DNA of 64,000 nucleotides from Streptomyces sp. MH60 (lineage in GTDB: Bacteria > Actinomycetota > Actinomycetes > Streptomycetales > Streptomycetaceae), in NCBI RefSeq assembly GCF_002939385.1, contig NZ_MULI01000008.1, positions 92,950-156,949 on the forward strand, written 5' to 3'. The translations under genes and the position numbers were made by a program. The notes under the pieces were generated by a model. It was not told where the DNA came from and made no database searches. It saw only the letters and a list, made by a program, of their open reading frames with translations. Below are positions 1 through 9,861 of this stretch, in pieces. The first letter of the stretch is position 1; every line of letters starts with the position of its first letter.

Positions 1-15
1 CAGGAGCGCTTCGCC

Positions 16-264
16 ATGCAGCCCGAGGACACCCTGTGCTGGGACGGCAATCGTGTCTGGCTGCACTCCTCTCACCGTCAAGAGGTAGAGACCTGCGAAG
101 CCAAGGAGGCACGTATGCTCAAGAAGTTCGGCACCGGAACGATCACTGAAGCCACGGGCGGCACCGAGGAAGGGCTGACATCCCGCATCGGGAGCGCGCT
201 CACCCCCGAGGAGTGGGCGTCCGTGCTCATCGAGGCCGAGGAGACGGACAGCGAGGAGGAGTAG
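16..264 (+). CDS. small hypothetical protein
   Basis: An 82-residue acidic protein of unknown function with two cysteines in its first third and a Glu/Asp-rich tail. The ATG at 16 follows an AGGAG six to ten bases upstream. A second in-frame ATG at 115 has an even stronger AAGGAGG five bases before it, so the true product may be only 49 residues. It ends 3 bp before the J-domain gene and is probably co-transcribed with it. The window edge hides any gene further upstream. Confidence 0.5.
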   Translation: MQPEDTLCWDGNRVWLHSSHRQEVETCEAKEARMLKKFGTGTITEATGGTEEGLTSRIGSALTPEEWASVLIEAEETDSEEE

Positions 265-267
265 AGG

Positions 268-1014
268 ATGCCGGGACTGCAGCTCGTCGGCCGTCCCGAA
301 CGCGCGATCCTCTCCATCAGTACCGCCCTCGTACCGGCCCCGCCCCGACCGGCGCCCGTCGTCCACGACGTCAACGGCTACTACGCCCGGCTCGGCGTGC
401 CACCGACCGCGACCAAGCGGGAGATCCGCGAGGCGTACCAGGCCCGGGACGGCCAGAGCAGCGCCGAGCTGACCCGGATCTTCAAGACGCTCATCAACGC
501 CGACCGGCGGGCCGCATACGACGCCAAGCAACCCGGCACGACCCACTTCGACGCCTCCACCGTCGAGACGATCATGCGCTCCGCCGCCCTGCAGGCCGCC
601 CGCCAGAACGCCGAATACGGCACCGAGACCACGGCCAGAGACATTCTTTCAACTCTCACGGACGCCACCGGAAAACCGCTCCTCGAATTTCTTGCCTCCG
701 ACCCGGCGGACGGCTTTCATGATGACGAGACGAGGGACCGCCAACCCTCATCCAGCCCCCCGGACACCTGGGCTTACTCCTACCTTCTCCTGGGCTCTAC
801 CTGCGACGACGTCGCCAGGCTCGCCCAGTGGCAGGAAGGACTCGCCCAGGCCCTGCGCGGACGGGAAATCAGCGGATTCACCGTTGGATTCCACGCCGCC
901 GGGGACGCGCCGTTCCTTGTGGCGAAAGACCTCGGAACCCCCGTTTTCTTTCTCCACGAAGACCAGCCGGTGACCGAGGAGCTGATCGCGGCAGCCGCCA
1001 CTGCCGCTGGCTGA
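268..1014 (+). CDS. J-domain (DnaJ-like) protein
   Basis: A 248-residue protein with a J-domain-like segment near residues 34-85: YYARLGVPPTATKREIREAY, then a helix ending in RRAAYDA. The canonical HPD loop is not visible (the equivalent stretch reads ARDGQSS), so stimulation of Hsp70 ATPase is doubtful and the fold may serve only as an interaction module. The C-terminal half (residues 150-248) is unrecognised. GAGGAG and AGAGG lie just before the ATG. It heads the replication block, so a role in replisome assembly is plausible but inferred. Confidence 0.6.
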   Translation: MPGLQLVGRPERAILSISTALVPAPPRPAPVVHDVNGYYARLGVPPTATKREIREAYQARDGQSSAELTRIFKTLINADRRAAYDAKQPGTTHFDASTVETIMRSAALQAARQNAEYGTETTARDILSTLTDATGKPLLEFLASDPADGFHDDETRDRQPSSSPPDTWAYSYLLLGSTCDDVARLAQWQEGLAQALRGREISGFTVGFHAAGDAPFLVAKDLGTPVFFLHEDQPVTEELIAAAATAAG

Positions 1015-1050
1015 CACCCATCAGCATCATCAAGATCATCAGGAGCCATC

Positions 1051-2028
1051 GTGACCGCCAACACGAGCCCCGCCATCAACTTCCGCCGAGGCGGATCCGC
1101 CGCAGCCCAGGCCGAGAAGGAAGACAACGTCTCCTCCTCCGGCCGCCGTGGCCCGGACTTCTTCGGCATCAAGGAGGACGGCGAGTCGCTCGTCGTGCGC
1201 CTCCTGACCGACCACGACGAGTGGATCTGGGTCAAGCAGCACTCCTTCGTCCCGACCAAGCCGGGCCCCAAGGACGCCGAGAAGTGGCCCGAGGCCATGA
1301 CCAGCGTCTGCCGCTACGACGAAGCGTTCGGCGGTCACTACAAGGACTGCTACATCTGCGACGCCAAGATCAAGAGCAAGTGGGGCAAGCTCGCCTCCTC
1401 CCGCGTCCGCGTCTGGGCCCTCGTCGTCGAGCGCGAACTGGTGCGCGGCGACGGCAGCGAGGCCCTCGGCGGCCCCGCCAAGCAGGGCGTCGTCATCGGC
1501 GTCCGCGACAAGATCGACGAGATCGATGAACTGGACGCCGACGGCAAGCCCACCGGCGTCAAGCTGAACTACCCCCGCATCCTGGTCATCAACCAGCCGA
1601 TGAAGGGCTTCTTCAGCCACCTCAAGGCCATCCACGGCCTCAACGGCACCGTCGTCGACAGGGACTTCCAGATCACCCGCGACGGCAAGGGCACCGACAC
1701 CGAGTACAAGTTCGCCGCGATCGACCCGATCCGTGACCCGGCCACCCAGCAGAACCTCATCGCCCCCGGCACCCCCGCCTGGGACAAGTACCTCCAGGCC
1801 GTCGCCGAGCGCGAGATCAGCCTGGACTCCATCGTCGCCGACAAGGCCAGCGACGCGTACTACGCGAGGTTCTTCGACCCGTCCAAGACGGTCGACAAGG
1901 AAGGCAACGTCGTCGCCGTCGCCGGGGGCGCCGTGGGCATGATCAACGTTCAGAGCACCGACGGCCCGGCCGACATCTCGGACGACCTGCGCGCGAAGAT
2001 CGCCAACCTCGGCGCGCCCTCCGCCTGA
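1051..2028 (+). CDS. possible phage ssDNA-binding protein
   Basis: A 325-residue protein starting at GTG after AGGAG. After a charged N-terminus it has a stretch with spaced cysteines (VCRYDEAFG...CYICD, about residues 89-112) that could bind zinc, followed by mixed alpha/beta sequence. The layout, with a zinc-like cluster in a hydrophilic single-domain protein directly upstream of a DNA polymerase gene, resembles gp32-type ssDNA-binding proteins. No diagnostic OB-fold motif can be confirmed by eye. A role coating ssDNA for the downstream polymerase and RecA is inference. Confidence 0.4.
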   Translation: MTANTSPAINFRRGGSAAAQAEKEDNVSSSGRRGPDFFGIKEDGESLVVRLLTDHDEWIWVKQHSFVPTKPGPKDAEKWPEAMTSVCRYDEAFGGHYKDCYICDAKIKSKWGKLASSRVRVWALVVERELVRGDGSEALGGPAKQGVVIGVRDKIDEIDELDADGKPTGVKLNYPRILVINQPMKGFFSHLKAIHGLNGTVVDRDFQITRDGKGTDTEYKFAAIDPIRDPATQQNLIAPGTPAWDKYLQAVAEREISLDSIVADKASDAYYARFFDPSKTVDKEGNVVAVAGGAVGMINVQSTDGPADISDDLRAKIANLGAPSA

Positions 2029-2164
2029 TCCAGGCGCACACACGCCGGTCCGCCCCGGGTGGCCGTCAGATACGGCCCCCAGTCGCTCCGCCAAGCGGCT
2101 GGATTGTTCGCCCGGGGCGGCCCGGACCACCTTTCGCCACCCTTCACGCGCAAGGACCACCACC

Positions 2165-5100
2165 GTGCTGCGCCTCATTACCTCCTACGCACCCGCCGAC
2201 GCTCCTTATGTGCAGGTCGGCGACCTTCGCACCACTGCACCGGCCCTCGTCGAGCATGACGGAGACGGCACCCGCTGGTTCCTGACGCCAGCAACGAACC
2301 CACTCGGCGCGAGGCTTCCGCTCTGGAACCGGGCTGAGCGCGATGGAGCGGCAGGCATCCTCATCCACCTGGTCAACGGCGTGCTGGCCGTCCCCGCGCA
2401 CCTTGTCGAGGAGCACAGCGGAGCCCAGCCCGGACAGATCCTCGACCTCAGCAACGTGCCCACTGCCGCCTTCGAGGACGCGCCGACCTACCACGAGGTC
2501 CTGGACCAGCTCGAAGCCGCCCAGGACCCGCCCAAGACGTCCTCCGGGTTCGTGCACCTCCACACGCACAGCGAGTACAGCCCGCTCGACGGCCTGTCCC
2601 GCATGGACGAGATCCTCCGCGAGGTCACCCGCCACGGCCAGACCGCCGTCGCCATCACCGACCACGGCACCTGCGCCGGGCACCCCGAGCTGCAGCGCGC
2701 GGCCGACAAGGCCGGGGTCAAGCCGGTCTTCGGCATCGAGGCGTACCTGTGCGACGACCGCGTCATCCGCGCCGAGAAGGGCGACAAGGAGTTGCAGGAC
2801 AAGCTCCGCAACGACTACTGGCACGTCTGCCTCTTCGCCGAGAACGAGACCGGCCTGCGCAACATCTGGGCCGCCAGCACCGAGTCCTTCCGCGACGGCT
2901 TCTACTTCCGGCCCCGCATGGACTGGGACACCCTCGGCCGCTTCAGCGAGGGCGTCATTGCCTCCACCGGCTGCCTGCGCGGCCCCGTCGCCGTCGCCAT
3001 CAAGACCGGAGACATGGAGCTGGCCCGCCAGCGCCTGACCCGGCTCATGGACCTCTACCCGGGCCGCCTGTACGTCGAGCTGCAGCCCAACGACATGCCC
3101 GACCAGGTCAACCTCAACCAGGCCCTCGTCTCCCTGGCCGCCGAGTTCGGCCTGCCGCTGCTGGCCACCGTCGACAGCCACTTCCCGACCGCCGACGACG
3201 CCCACGCCCACGACGTCTGGATCGCCTGCCAGACCAACAAGGACGTCCAGGACGAAGGCGACCTCTTCGCCGAGGACCTGAACCTCTACGTCATGGGCGA
3301 GGCCGAGGTCCGCGCCGGACTCGCCTACCTCGGCGAGCGCGTCGTCGAGGAGGCCATCGCCAACACCACGGCGCTGGCCGACCGCTGCAACGCCCGCATC
3401 GAAGGCGACACGACCACGCCCTCCTTCACCGGCGACCCGGCCGAGGACGAACGACGGCTGAACGCCCTGTGCATCGCCAACTGGGACCGGCTGCCCGCCA
3501 GCGCCCAGGTCGGCGCATCCGGCTCACAGCGCATCTACCGCGACCGCTACATGCGGGAGATGGACCTGCTGGTCGAGAAGGGCTTCTGCGGCTACTACCT
3601 CATGGTCGCAGACTACGTCGGCTGGGCGAAGGACCACGGCATCCTCGTCGGCCCCGGCCGGGGGAGCGGCGGCGGCTCGCTGGTTGCCTACCTCGCCCGC
3701 ATCACCTCGCTCGACCCGGTCCGCCACGACCTGCTCTTCGAGCGGTTCCTGACCCGGGGCCGCGCGGGCCTGCCGGACTTCGACGTGGACTTCCCCGCCT
3801 CGAAGAAGGCCGAGATCCTCGGCTACCTCCGCGAGCGCTGGGGCGAGAAGCAGGTCGTCTCCATCGGCTCCGAGCTGCGCCTGAAGAACAAGGCGGTCAT
3901 CAACGAGCTGGTCCGCGCGCTCGCCTCCCAGCTCCCCGAGGGCGCCGCCGCCGACCTCCGCCAGGTCTCCACCCTCATCGACGAGGCCGAAGCCGGGACC
4001 GCCGGACTCGGCATGTCCTGGGAGGACCTCTGGGCCCAGCACGCCGACCAGCTCCAGCCGTTCGCCGACCGCTACCCCGAGCTGTTCGCCATGGCCGAGC
4101 GCCTGGTCGGCCGCCTGAAGTCCTACGGCCGCCACGCCGCCGGAGTCGTCATCTCCACCGGCGCCCCGCTCACCGACTGGCTGCCGATGCGCACCATCGA
4201 CGGCGAAGAGCAGATGGTGACCCAGTGGGCCATGGGCGACGTCGAGGCCATCGGCCTGGTCAAGTTCGACATCCTCACCCTGCGCACCCTCGACACCATC
4301 CAGCAGACCCTCGACCTGGTCCGTGACCAGCGCCACTACGAGATCGACCTGGAGGCCTTCGAGGCCGAGTTCGAGGACCCGCTGGTCTGGGACGAGCTGC
4401 AGGGCGCCCACACCCTCGGCGTCTTCCAGGTCGAGACCCACTCCGGGACCCGCCTGTGCGAGCGCATGCGCCCAGGCAACGTCGCCGAGCTGGCCGACAT
4501 GGTCACCATCGTCCGCCCCGGCCCCATGAACTCGGGCCTGACCGACGCCTACCTCCGCCGCCGCGCGGGCGAGCAGGCCGTCTCCTTCCCCGACGAGCGC
4601 CTGCGCCGCGTTCTGGAGCCCACCTGGGGCGCCATGATCTACCAGGAGCAGGTCATGGCCGTCACCCGGCTCCTGGCCGGGTACGACGAGTCCGAGGCCG
4701 ACTACGTCCGCCGCATCCTCGGCAAGAAGAAGGTCTCCGCGATCGCCGAGGCCGGGCAGACGTTCCTGGAGCGAGTCGACATGCCGCAGGAGGCTGCCGA
4801 GCGTCTGTGGAACCAGATGGCCGAGTTCTCCAAGTACGGCTTCAACAAGTCCCACGCCTACGCGTACGCGTTCCTCGCGTACTGGACCGCGTTCCTGAAG
4901 GTCAATTACCCGCGAGAGTTCCTCGTCGCCGCCATGAGCACCGTCGACAAGGACCGCGTCCCCGAGTTCGTCAAGGAGGCCCGGCGCCTCGACGTGGACG
5001 TCCTCCCACCGGACATCAACCGGTCCGGCGCGGGCTTCCGCCCCGACCCCGACGCCTACGCGGTCCGCTACGGTCTCGATTCGGTAAAGGGCGTGGGGTC

Positions 5101-5857
5101 GGCCGCCGTCGCCGACCTACAAGCGGGCCAGCCGTATACAACCTGGGACGACTTCACCGAGCGCAAGGGCCCCAAGGCCAACGCAGGAGTCGTCGCCCTC
5201 CTCGCCCGCGTCGGCGCCTTCGACACCCTCGTCGACAACCGGCGCGGTCTGGAAGCCAAGCTGCTCGCCGCCAAGACCGGCGACGACGCCCAGTGCGTCC
5301 ACAAGAGGATAGAGACGGCCCCAGGCGCACTGCAGATCCAGAACGTCTGGTGCACCTTCGACTGGGCCAGCGAGCCCGCGCCGATCAACTCGCGCACCGG
5401 CAAGCTGCTCAAGCGCAAGCCGCTGCCCAAGCGCTGCACCAAGGCATGCCGCCAGTACACCGCACCGCCGCCGATGGAGATCCACAGCATCGATCCGTAC
5501 ACGCCGGTCGACGTACGGACCATCGAGCACGAGATGCTCGGCACCTACCTCTCCAGCACCCCGTTCGACGACCTCGGCGAGCAGGACCGCGCCACCCTCC
5601 GCGCGCAGGCCGAGCTGCTGGCCACCGGCCCGAACGGCACCTACTACGTCGCCGCGATCGTCGCCGGAGCCCGGCCGCACCGGTCCGGGGAGATGGGCTT
5701 CCTGACCCTGGAGACCGAGGTCTCCACTCTCCGCGCCGCCGTGTTCCGCGACGCCTGGACCGTCGAGCAGCGCCGCTTCACCAAGGGCGCCCTGTGCCTG
5801 GCCGAACTCCGCAAAACCGACCGGGGCCTGAGCCTCGTCACCTACCAGCCCCTCTGA
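2165..5857 (+). CDS. dnaE: DNA polymerase III alpha subunit (DnaE-type)
   Basis: A 1230-residue C-family replicative polymerase. A PHP domain begins near residue 129 with FVHLHTHSEYSPLDG and includes VAITDHGT. The polymerase core carries GPGRGSGGG near 496 and the catalytic PDFDVDF near 537. The fingers region has SKYGFNKSHAYAYA, and a C-terminal OB-like segment ends the protein. About 125 residues precede the PHP domain, more than in bacterial DnaE, and are unrecognised. The start is GTG with weak upstream spacing. It would copy the element's DNA, probably using host clamp and loader because none is encoded here. Expression is probably linked to the genes before and after it. Confidence 0.95.
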   Translation: MLRLITSYAPADAPYVQVGDLRTTAPALVEHDGDGTRWFLTPATNPLGARLPLWNRAERDGAAGILIHLVNGVLAVPAHLVEEHSGAQPGQILDLSNVPTAAFEDAPTYHEVLDQLEAAQDPPKTSSGFVHLHTHSEYSPLDGLSRMDEILREVTRHGQTAVAITDHGTCAGHPELQRAADKAGVKPVFGIEAYLCDDRVIRAEKGDKELQDKLRNDYWHVCLFAENETGLRNIWAASTESFRDGFYFRPRMDWDTLGRFSEGVIASTGCLRGPVAVAIKTGDMELARQRLTRLMDLYPGRLYVELQPNDMPDQVNLNQALVSLAAEFGLPLLATVDSHFPTADDAHAHDVWIACQTNKDVQDEGDLFAEDLNLYVMGEAEVRAGLAYLGERVVEEAIANTTALADRCNARIEGDTTTPSFTGDPAEDERRLNALCIANWDRLPASAQVGASGSQRIYRDRYMREMDLLVEKGFCGYYLMVADYVGWAKDHGILVGPGRGSGGGSLVAYLARITSLDPVRHDLLFERFLTRGRAGLPDFDVDFPASKKAEILGYLRERWGEKQVVSIGSELRLKNKAVINELVRALASQLPEGAAADLRQVSTLIDEAEAGTAGLGMSWEDLWAQHADQLQPFADRYPELFAMAERLVGRLKSYGRHAAGVVISTGAPLTDWLPMRTIDGEEQMVTQWAMGDVEAIGLVKFDILTLRTLDTIQQTLDLVRDQRHYEIDLEAFEAEFEDPLVWDELQGAHTLGVFQVETHSGTRLCERMRPGNVAELADMVTIVRPGPMNSGLTDAYLRRRAGEQAVSFPDERLRRVLEPTWGAMIYQEQVMAVTRLLAGYDESEADYVRRILGKKKVSAIAEAGQTFLERVDMPQEAAERLWNQMAEFSKYGFNKSHAYAYAFLAYWTAFLKVNYPREFLVAAMSTVDKDRVPEFVKEARRLDVDVLPPDINRSGAGFRPDPDAYAVRYGLDSVKGVGSAAVADLQAGQPYTTWDDFTERKGPKANAGVVALLARVGAFDTLVDNRRGLEAKLLAAKTGDDAQCVHKRIETAPGALQIQNVWCTFDWASEPAPINSRTGKLLKRKPLPKRCTKACRQYTAPPPMEIHSIDPYTPVDVRTIEHEMLGTYLSSTPFDDLGEQDRATLRAQAELLATGPNGTYYVAAIVAGARPHRSGEMGFLTLETEVSTLRAAVFRDAWTVEQRRFTKGALCLAELRKTDRGLSLVTYQPL

Positions 5858-5868
5858 GGAGCCCCTTC

Positions 5869-6306
5869 GTGGACAGATCCGACCGCAACCTCCTGATCAA
5901 GATCGTCGCCTTGGCATCCTGCGCTGCTGCCGTCATCGCCGTCGTGGCCTTCGGCATCAAGTGGGCCACGGCCGACCTGCGCGGCGCCGCCGACGCCCGG
6001 GAGAAGACCGTCGCCAACGGCGACTTCCGCATCGGCACCTACGAGCAGTTCTTCGACCTCTGCTCCTCCGTCCAGTCCGCCGAGGCCGCCATCAAGAACG
6101 CCGAGACCGAGCTGGCCACCAAGCCCCCGGCCGACCGCGCGGAGAAGCTCCAGCAGGTCATCACCGCCCAGCGCAACGTCCGGGCGGACTCCATCACCAC
6201 CTACAACTCCAAGGCCGCCCAGAACCACCGCCAGGCCTTCCAGGACACCGACCTCCCCTACACCCTCGACCTGAACACCCAGGAGACCCAGTGCGCAGCC
6301 GCCTGA
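5869..6306 (+). CDS. single-pass membrane protein
   Basis: A 145-residue protein starting at GTG after GAGGAG, 11 bp after the polymerase stop. One hydrophobic segment (about residues 7-28, LLIKIVALASCAAAVIAVVA) anchors it. The rest is hydrophilic and helical (AEAAIKNAETELATKPPADR), likely outside the membrane. Its last codons overlap the start of the next gene, a predicted lipoprotein, so the two are probably translated together and may act at the cell envelope. The family is not recognised. Confidence 0.7.
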   Translation: MDRSDRNLLIKIVALASCAAAVIAVVAFGIKWATADLRGAADAREKTVANGDFRIGTYEQFFDLCSSVQSAEAAIKNAETELATKPPADRAEKLQQVITAQRNVRADSITTYNSKAAQNHRQAFQDTDLPYTLDLNTQETQCAAA

Positions 6307-6869
6307 CCCACCGCATCCTCGCCGCCCTCGCGGTCGTCTTCCTCGCCGTCGGCCTCACCGCCTGCGAAGAGGAGTCCAAGCCCTCCTCGCGGTCCAAGGA
6401 GAACAAGGCCCGCAACAGCAACTACGACGAGCTGGTCGCCAAGCAGCCCGCCGCGAAGCTCGACTACTCGCCGACCCGCGAGACGAAGAACTTCTGGATC
6501 AAGACCTGGGGCAAGCAGGCCAACAAGCTGTCCTACGTCTACATCCAGAACGCCAACGGCCAGTACGGCTACTACGTCCTCAAGGGCCTGCCCGTCACCT
6601 ACTGCGTCAGCCTTCTCCCGCCGGAGACCAAGACGCGCGGCGACCTCGGCCAGTACGACGGCGACCTGGTCGTCCAGGGCCCCTCCATGGACGGCACCTA
6701 CTCCAGCCAGTCCAACTGCACCTCGTACTACGGCCAGGACGCCGAGAGCGGCGCCTACGTCGAGTGGAGCGTCGGCGCGAACCAGTCGTACTTCCTCTAC
6801 TCCGAGCCGATGGACCTGCCGCAGTTCAAGGACGCCGTCCCCCTCGGCAAGACCAAGATCAAGAACTAG
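6291..6869 (+). CDS. predicted lipoprotein
   Basis: A 192-residue secreted lipoprotein starting at GTG with AGGAG upstream, overlapping the preceding membrane-protein gene by 16 bp. A basic N-terminus and hydrophobic core lead to the lipobox LTAC, with the lipidated cysteine near residue 25. The mature part is rich in Tyr, Ser and Gly with two further cysteines (YCVS and SNCTSYYG) that could pair. Phage lipoproteins encoded in early regions often block superinfection; that role here is inference from position and topology. Confidence 0.75.
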   Translation: MRSRLTHRILAALAVVFLAVGLTACEEESKPSSRSKENKARNSNYDELVAKQPAAKLDYSPTRETKNFWIKTWGKQANKLSYVYIQNANGQYGYYVLKGLPVTYCVSLLPPETKTRGDLGQYDGDLVVQGPSMDGTYSSQSNCTSYYGQDAESGAYVEWSVGANQSYFLYSEPMDLPQFKDAVPLGKTKIKN

Positions 6870-6891
6870 CTCGCCCTCTGGAGGCGCCGCC

Positions 6892-7359
6892 ATGGCCCGA
6901 CTGATCAAGAACACCCGCACCGAAGCCCAGCACGACTGGCCCGACGACGTCTTCATCCAGGGCGGCGAACGCGGCGTCGTGGTCGGCGGGCCGGGCGGCG
7001 CCTACCAGACTGCCTTCTTCGAGGCGTTCCCCGGAGGCACCTTCCTGCGCGGCGAGGGCAAGACCCTCGCCGAGGCCGAGGAGAAGTGCTGGAAGCAGTA
7101 CCAGACCTTCACGGCCTGCGACGGCACCGGCGAGCCCCACGGCCCCTTCGAGCGCCGCCAGTACCGCAACGGCGCCGGATTCTGCACCCGCTGCGGCACC
7201 TGGATGAGCAAGGTCTTCGAGCCGCTCCCCGAGGACCCCGACCGCAAGCGCAGCCTCGCGGAACGGGTCTTCGTCGACCAGGACTCCGAGGCCATCATCG
7301 AGGCCCTCGACACCGTCGCCAACGCCGCCTCCCTGCCCCACGCCCCCAGCGGCGAGTAA
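6892..7359 (+). CDS. hypothetical protein with Cys pairs
   Basis: A 155-residue protein after a GGAGG. The middle contains GKTLAEAEEKCWKQYQ, a helix resembling the HicB-type 'TLEEA' helix, then a C...C / CTRCG group (about residues 83-105) that could be a zinc ribbon. No toxin partner is visible next to it. Function unknown. It sits between the lipoprotein and a DNA-binding protein in the same direction. Confidence 0.6.
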   Translation: MARLIKNTRTEAQHDWPDDVFIQGGERGVVVGGPGGAYQTAFFEAFPGGTFLRGEGKTLAEAEEKCWKQYQTFTACDGTGEPHGPFERRQYRNGAGFCTRCGTWMSKVFEPLPEDPDRKRSLAERVFVDQDSEAIIEALDTVANAASLPHAPSGE

Positions 7360-7376
7360 CCCCCGAAGGAGCCGTC

Positions 7377-7991
7377 ATGCCCAGCTTCATCCCCTCCATC
7401 CGCCACCCGTACTGGGGGCTCCTCGGCGTCAAGGCCCACGAGAGCCGCACCCGCCTCGGCATCTCCCAGGCCAAGGTCGCCCTGCAGGTCGGCCTCTCCG
7501 TCCGCGAGTACGCCGCCCTGGAGTCCGGCTTCATCCCGCCCGACGTCGCCGAAGCCCTCGGCCGCCTCGAACTCCTGCAGCTCGACTACGCCCTCGACTG
7601 GAGCGAGGGCACCTCACAGGAGACCGTCGCCCAATCCATCAAGGTCATGTCAGCCCCCACCTGGAACCCCTCCACCGAAGGCTTCACCCCGGACCGCTCC
7701 GAGTACAGCCAGGGCGCATGGGTCCGACTCGGCAAGGCCATCCAGAACGGCCGCCTCGCTCTGAAGATGACCCGCAACGTCTTCGCCTACGCCATCAAGT
7801 CCACCAGCAAGACCGTCATGCGCCTGGAGGAGGGCCGCGTCTACGGCGACCCCCGCACCGCACCGCCCGGCGACTACAACTCCGAGAAGTACATGCTCAA
7901 GCGCCTCCCGCTCATCGAGATGGCCCTGGAGTGGGACGCCGGACAAGCCCGCATCATCCTCGACGGCACCACTGTCAGTCGCACGGCGTAA
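7377..7991 (+). CDS. helix-turn-helix DNA-binding protein
   Basis: A 204-residue protein starting at ATG after GAAGGAG. Two segments resemble XRE-type helix-turn-helix units: RTRLGISQAKVALQVGLSVR near residues 23-45, and NGRLALKMTRNVFAYAIKST followed by VMRLEEGRV near residues 124-158. The duplicated layout suggests binding to a bipartite site. Candidate target sites in the window include the repeated palindrome at 47-61 kb, but nothing links them directly. Confidence 0.6.
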   Translation: MPSFIPSIRHPYWGLLGVKAHESRTRLGISQAKVALQVGLSVREYAALESGFIPPDVAEALGRLELLQLDYALDWSEGTSQETVAQSIKVMSAPTWNPSTEGFTPDRSEYSQGAWVRLGKAIQNGRLALKMTRNVFAYAIKSTSKTVMRLEEGRVYGDPRTAPPGDYNSEKYMLKRLPLIEMALEWDAGQARIILDGTTVSRTA

Positions 7992-8065
7992 GCTCAATTC
8001 AGCCAACCGCCATTGGCCAACAGCTGACCGCCACAGCTGCCACTCCTACCGCCAAGGAGCCCTAC

Positions 8066-8272
8066 ATGCCCGACCCATCAGTACCCTCCCCCGACGTTGC
8101 TGCCGCCGACGTGGCTCAGCTCCAGCGCGCCGCCGACGCCGAACTCATCGACGGCTACCGGCAGGCGGTGCGATTCCTCGCCAGGGTCGAAGAGGTCAGC
8201 AACATCAACGTCAACGACGCCTACGACGGCCTCGCCAGCGCATTCGCGCGGGCCATCACCGCCATCGGCTGA
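8066..8272 (+). CDS. small hypothetical protein
   Basis: A 68-residue, mostly helical acidic protein preceded by CCGCCAAGGAG. There are no recognisable motifs or cysteines. It lies just upstream of the RecA-like gene, which has the same type of ribosome-binding sequence, so the two are probably co-transcribed. Confidence 0.55.
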   Translation: MPDPSVPSPDVAAADVAQLQRAADAELIDGYRQAVRFLARVEEVSNINVNDAYDGLASAFARAITAIG

Positions 8273-8302
8273 CCAGCCTCTCCTCCCGCCAAGGAGCCCC
8301 GC

Positions 8303-9430
8303 ATGCCGCCCAAGTCCCGCCTCGCCAAGCTGCGCGCCGACCTCACCAAGGTCTACGGCGACCGCGTCACCCGACGCGACACCATGACCCGCCCCGACTT
8401 CATCTCCAGCGGATCCCTCACCCTCGACTACGCCCTCGGCGGCGGCTTCGCCCTCAAGCGCACCCACGAGATCGTCGGCCCCGAGGGCATGGGCAAGACC
8501 ACCCAGACGATCCTCGCCATGGTCGACGCCCAGAAGAAGTTCCCCGACCGGGGCGTCGCCGTCATCGACATGGAGCAGTCCTTCGACTTCGACTGGGCCG
8601 CCAGCCTCGGCCTCGACCTCGACGAGGACCGCTTCATCCACGTCTACCCGGACCACTCCGAGGACGTCTCCGACCAGATCACCATGCTGCTGCGCGACGG
8701 AGCGATCTGCCTCGTCACCGTCGACTCCGTCGGCGGCATGGAGTCCAAGGCCGCCTTCGAGAAGCGCGCCGAGGACTCCGCCATGGGCAAGAACTCCCAG
8801 GTCATCTCCCGCATGGTCAAGCGCGTCGCGGGCCTGTGCCGCGAGCAGAACGCGGCCGTGATCTTCGTGAACCAGTACCGCGCCGACATCGGCAACCCGC
8901 GCGGCGGCCAGAAGTCCGCCGGACCCTCGGCCCTGAAGTACAACACCACCACCAAGATCAAGATGAGCCGCACCGGCGAGCCCACGAAGAAGGTCTCCAT
9001 CTCGGACGCCGTCTCCAAGGCCCCCGCCGAGCTGGAGGTCGGCCGCCAGATCCGGGCCAGGGTCGAACGGAACAAGCTCGCCCCCCAGGGCCGCGTCGCC
9101 GACTACTGGTTCTTCAACAAGGCCAGCAGCAAGTACGGCCCCGTCGGCATCGACCGCGCCGACGAGGCCATCACCCTCGGCATCGCCACCGGCGCCATCA
9201 AGCGCCTGTCCACCGTCTCCTACGAGATGCCCGACGGCACCACCGTCAAGGGCGGACGCCCCGGCGTCGAGGCCGCCATCGCCGAGCGGCCCGAGCTGGT
9301 CGAGCAGGTCCGCCTCAAGGCCCTGGAGGCCATCTCGGCCGACATCAAGGACGACCACGAGGTCACCTACGACGACGCCCCCGACGGCGTCAACACCACC
9401 ACCGGCGAGATCACGGAGGCCGCAGCATGA
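8303..9430 (+). CDS. recA: RecA-like recombinase
   Basis: A 375-residue RecA/UvsX-type ATPase. The Walker A motif is GPEGMGKT (about residues 59-66). Walker B-like ICLVTVDS is near 133-140, and the region around NQYR plus GGQKSAGPSALKY (about 200) matches RecA loop 2 and its flank. The N-terminus GSLTLDYALGGGF aligns with the start of the RecA core. It is divergent from host RecA. It should promote strand exchange in phage recombination or recombination-dependent replication, acting with the resolvase-like genes downstream. The ribosome-binding sequence is CCGCCAAGGAG. Confidence 0.9.
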   Translation: MPPKSRLAKLRADLTKVYGDRVTRRDTMTRPDFISSGSLTLDYALGGGFALKRTHEIVGPEGMGKTTQTILAMVDAQKKFPDRGVAVIDMEQSFDFDWAASLGLDLDEDRFIHVYPDHSEDVSDQITMLLRDGAICLVTVDSVGGMESKAAFEKRAEDSAMGKNSQVISRMVKRVAGLCREQNAAVIFVNQYRADIGNPRGGQKSAGPSALKYNTTTKIKMSRTGEPTKKVSISDAVSKAPAELEVGRQIRARVERNKLAPQGRVADYWFFNKASSKYGPVGIDRADEAITLGIATGAIKRLSTVSYEMPDGTTVKGGRPGVEAAIAERPELVEQVRLKALEAISADIKDDHEVTYDDAPDGVNTTTGEITEAAA

Positions 9431-9861
9431 AGAACACCCTGAAGCGCGCGTGGGCCGCCACCGGCACCGAGACCTTCTTCTACGCCAGCGGAGCGATCAT
9501 CCTGTTCGTCCTCGCCGCCGCCTGGTACGAGCTGCACGACGAATTCGACATCGCCGCCGCCGCCGACACGGAAGGGTTCCGCCTCGCAACCCTGCTCATC
9601 GCGACCGCCCTGGGACTCGGCGTCGTGGCCGGGGGCATCGTCTGGCGCATCGTGTCCCGCTACCTCCCCGAAGCCCCCCAGGCGAAGGAACCCCTTCCGA
9701 TCGACCCCACCTTCCCGCCCTCCCGCATGGTGTACCTCCGAGGAGAGGACGAGCGGGAGAACTGCGTCTGCCACGACAGGCCGATCGAGGACGGCACGGA
9801 GATCTGGTACTGGCACCAGCCCGCCAAGCTCGTCTGCGCCGAGGAATACAACGCCGGATGA
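9427..9861 (+). CDS. two-TM membrane protein with Cys motif
   Basis: A 144-residue protein whose ATG overlaps the recA stop (ATGA). Two hydrophobic helices lie at about residues 17-36 and 55-77. The cytoplasmic-looking tail has CVCHD and a later cysteine. Function unknown; translation is coupled to recA. Confidence 0.6.
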   Translation: MKNTLKRAWAATGTETFFYASGAIILFVLAAAWYELHDEFDIAAAADTEGFRLATLLIATALGLGVVAGGIVWRIVSRYLPEAPQAKEPLPIDPTFPPSRMVYLRGEDERENCVCHDRPIEDGTEIWYWHQPAKLVCAEEYNAG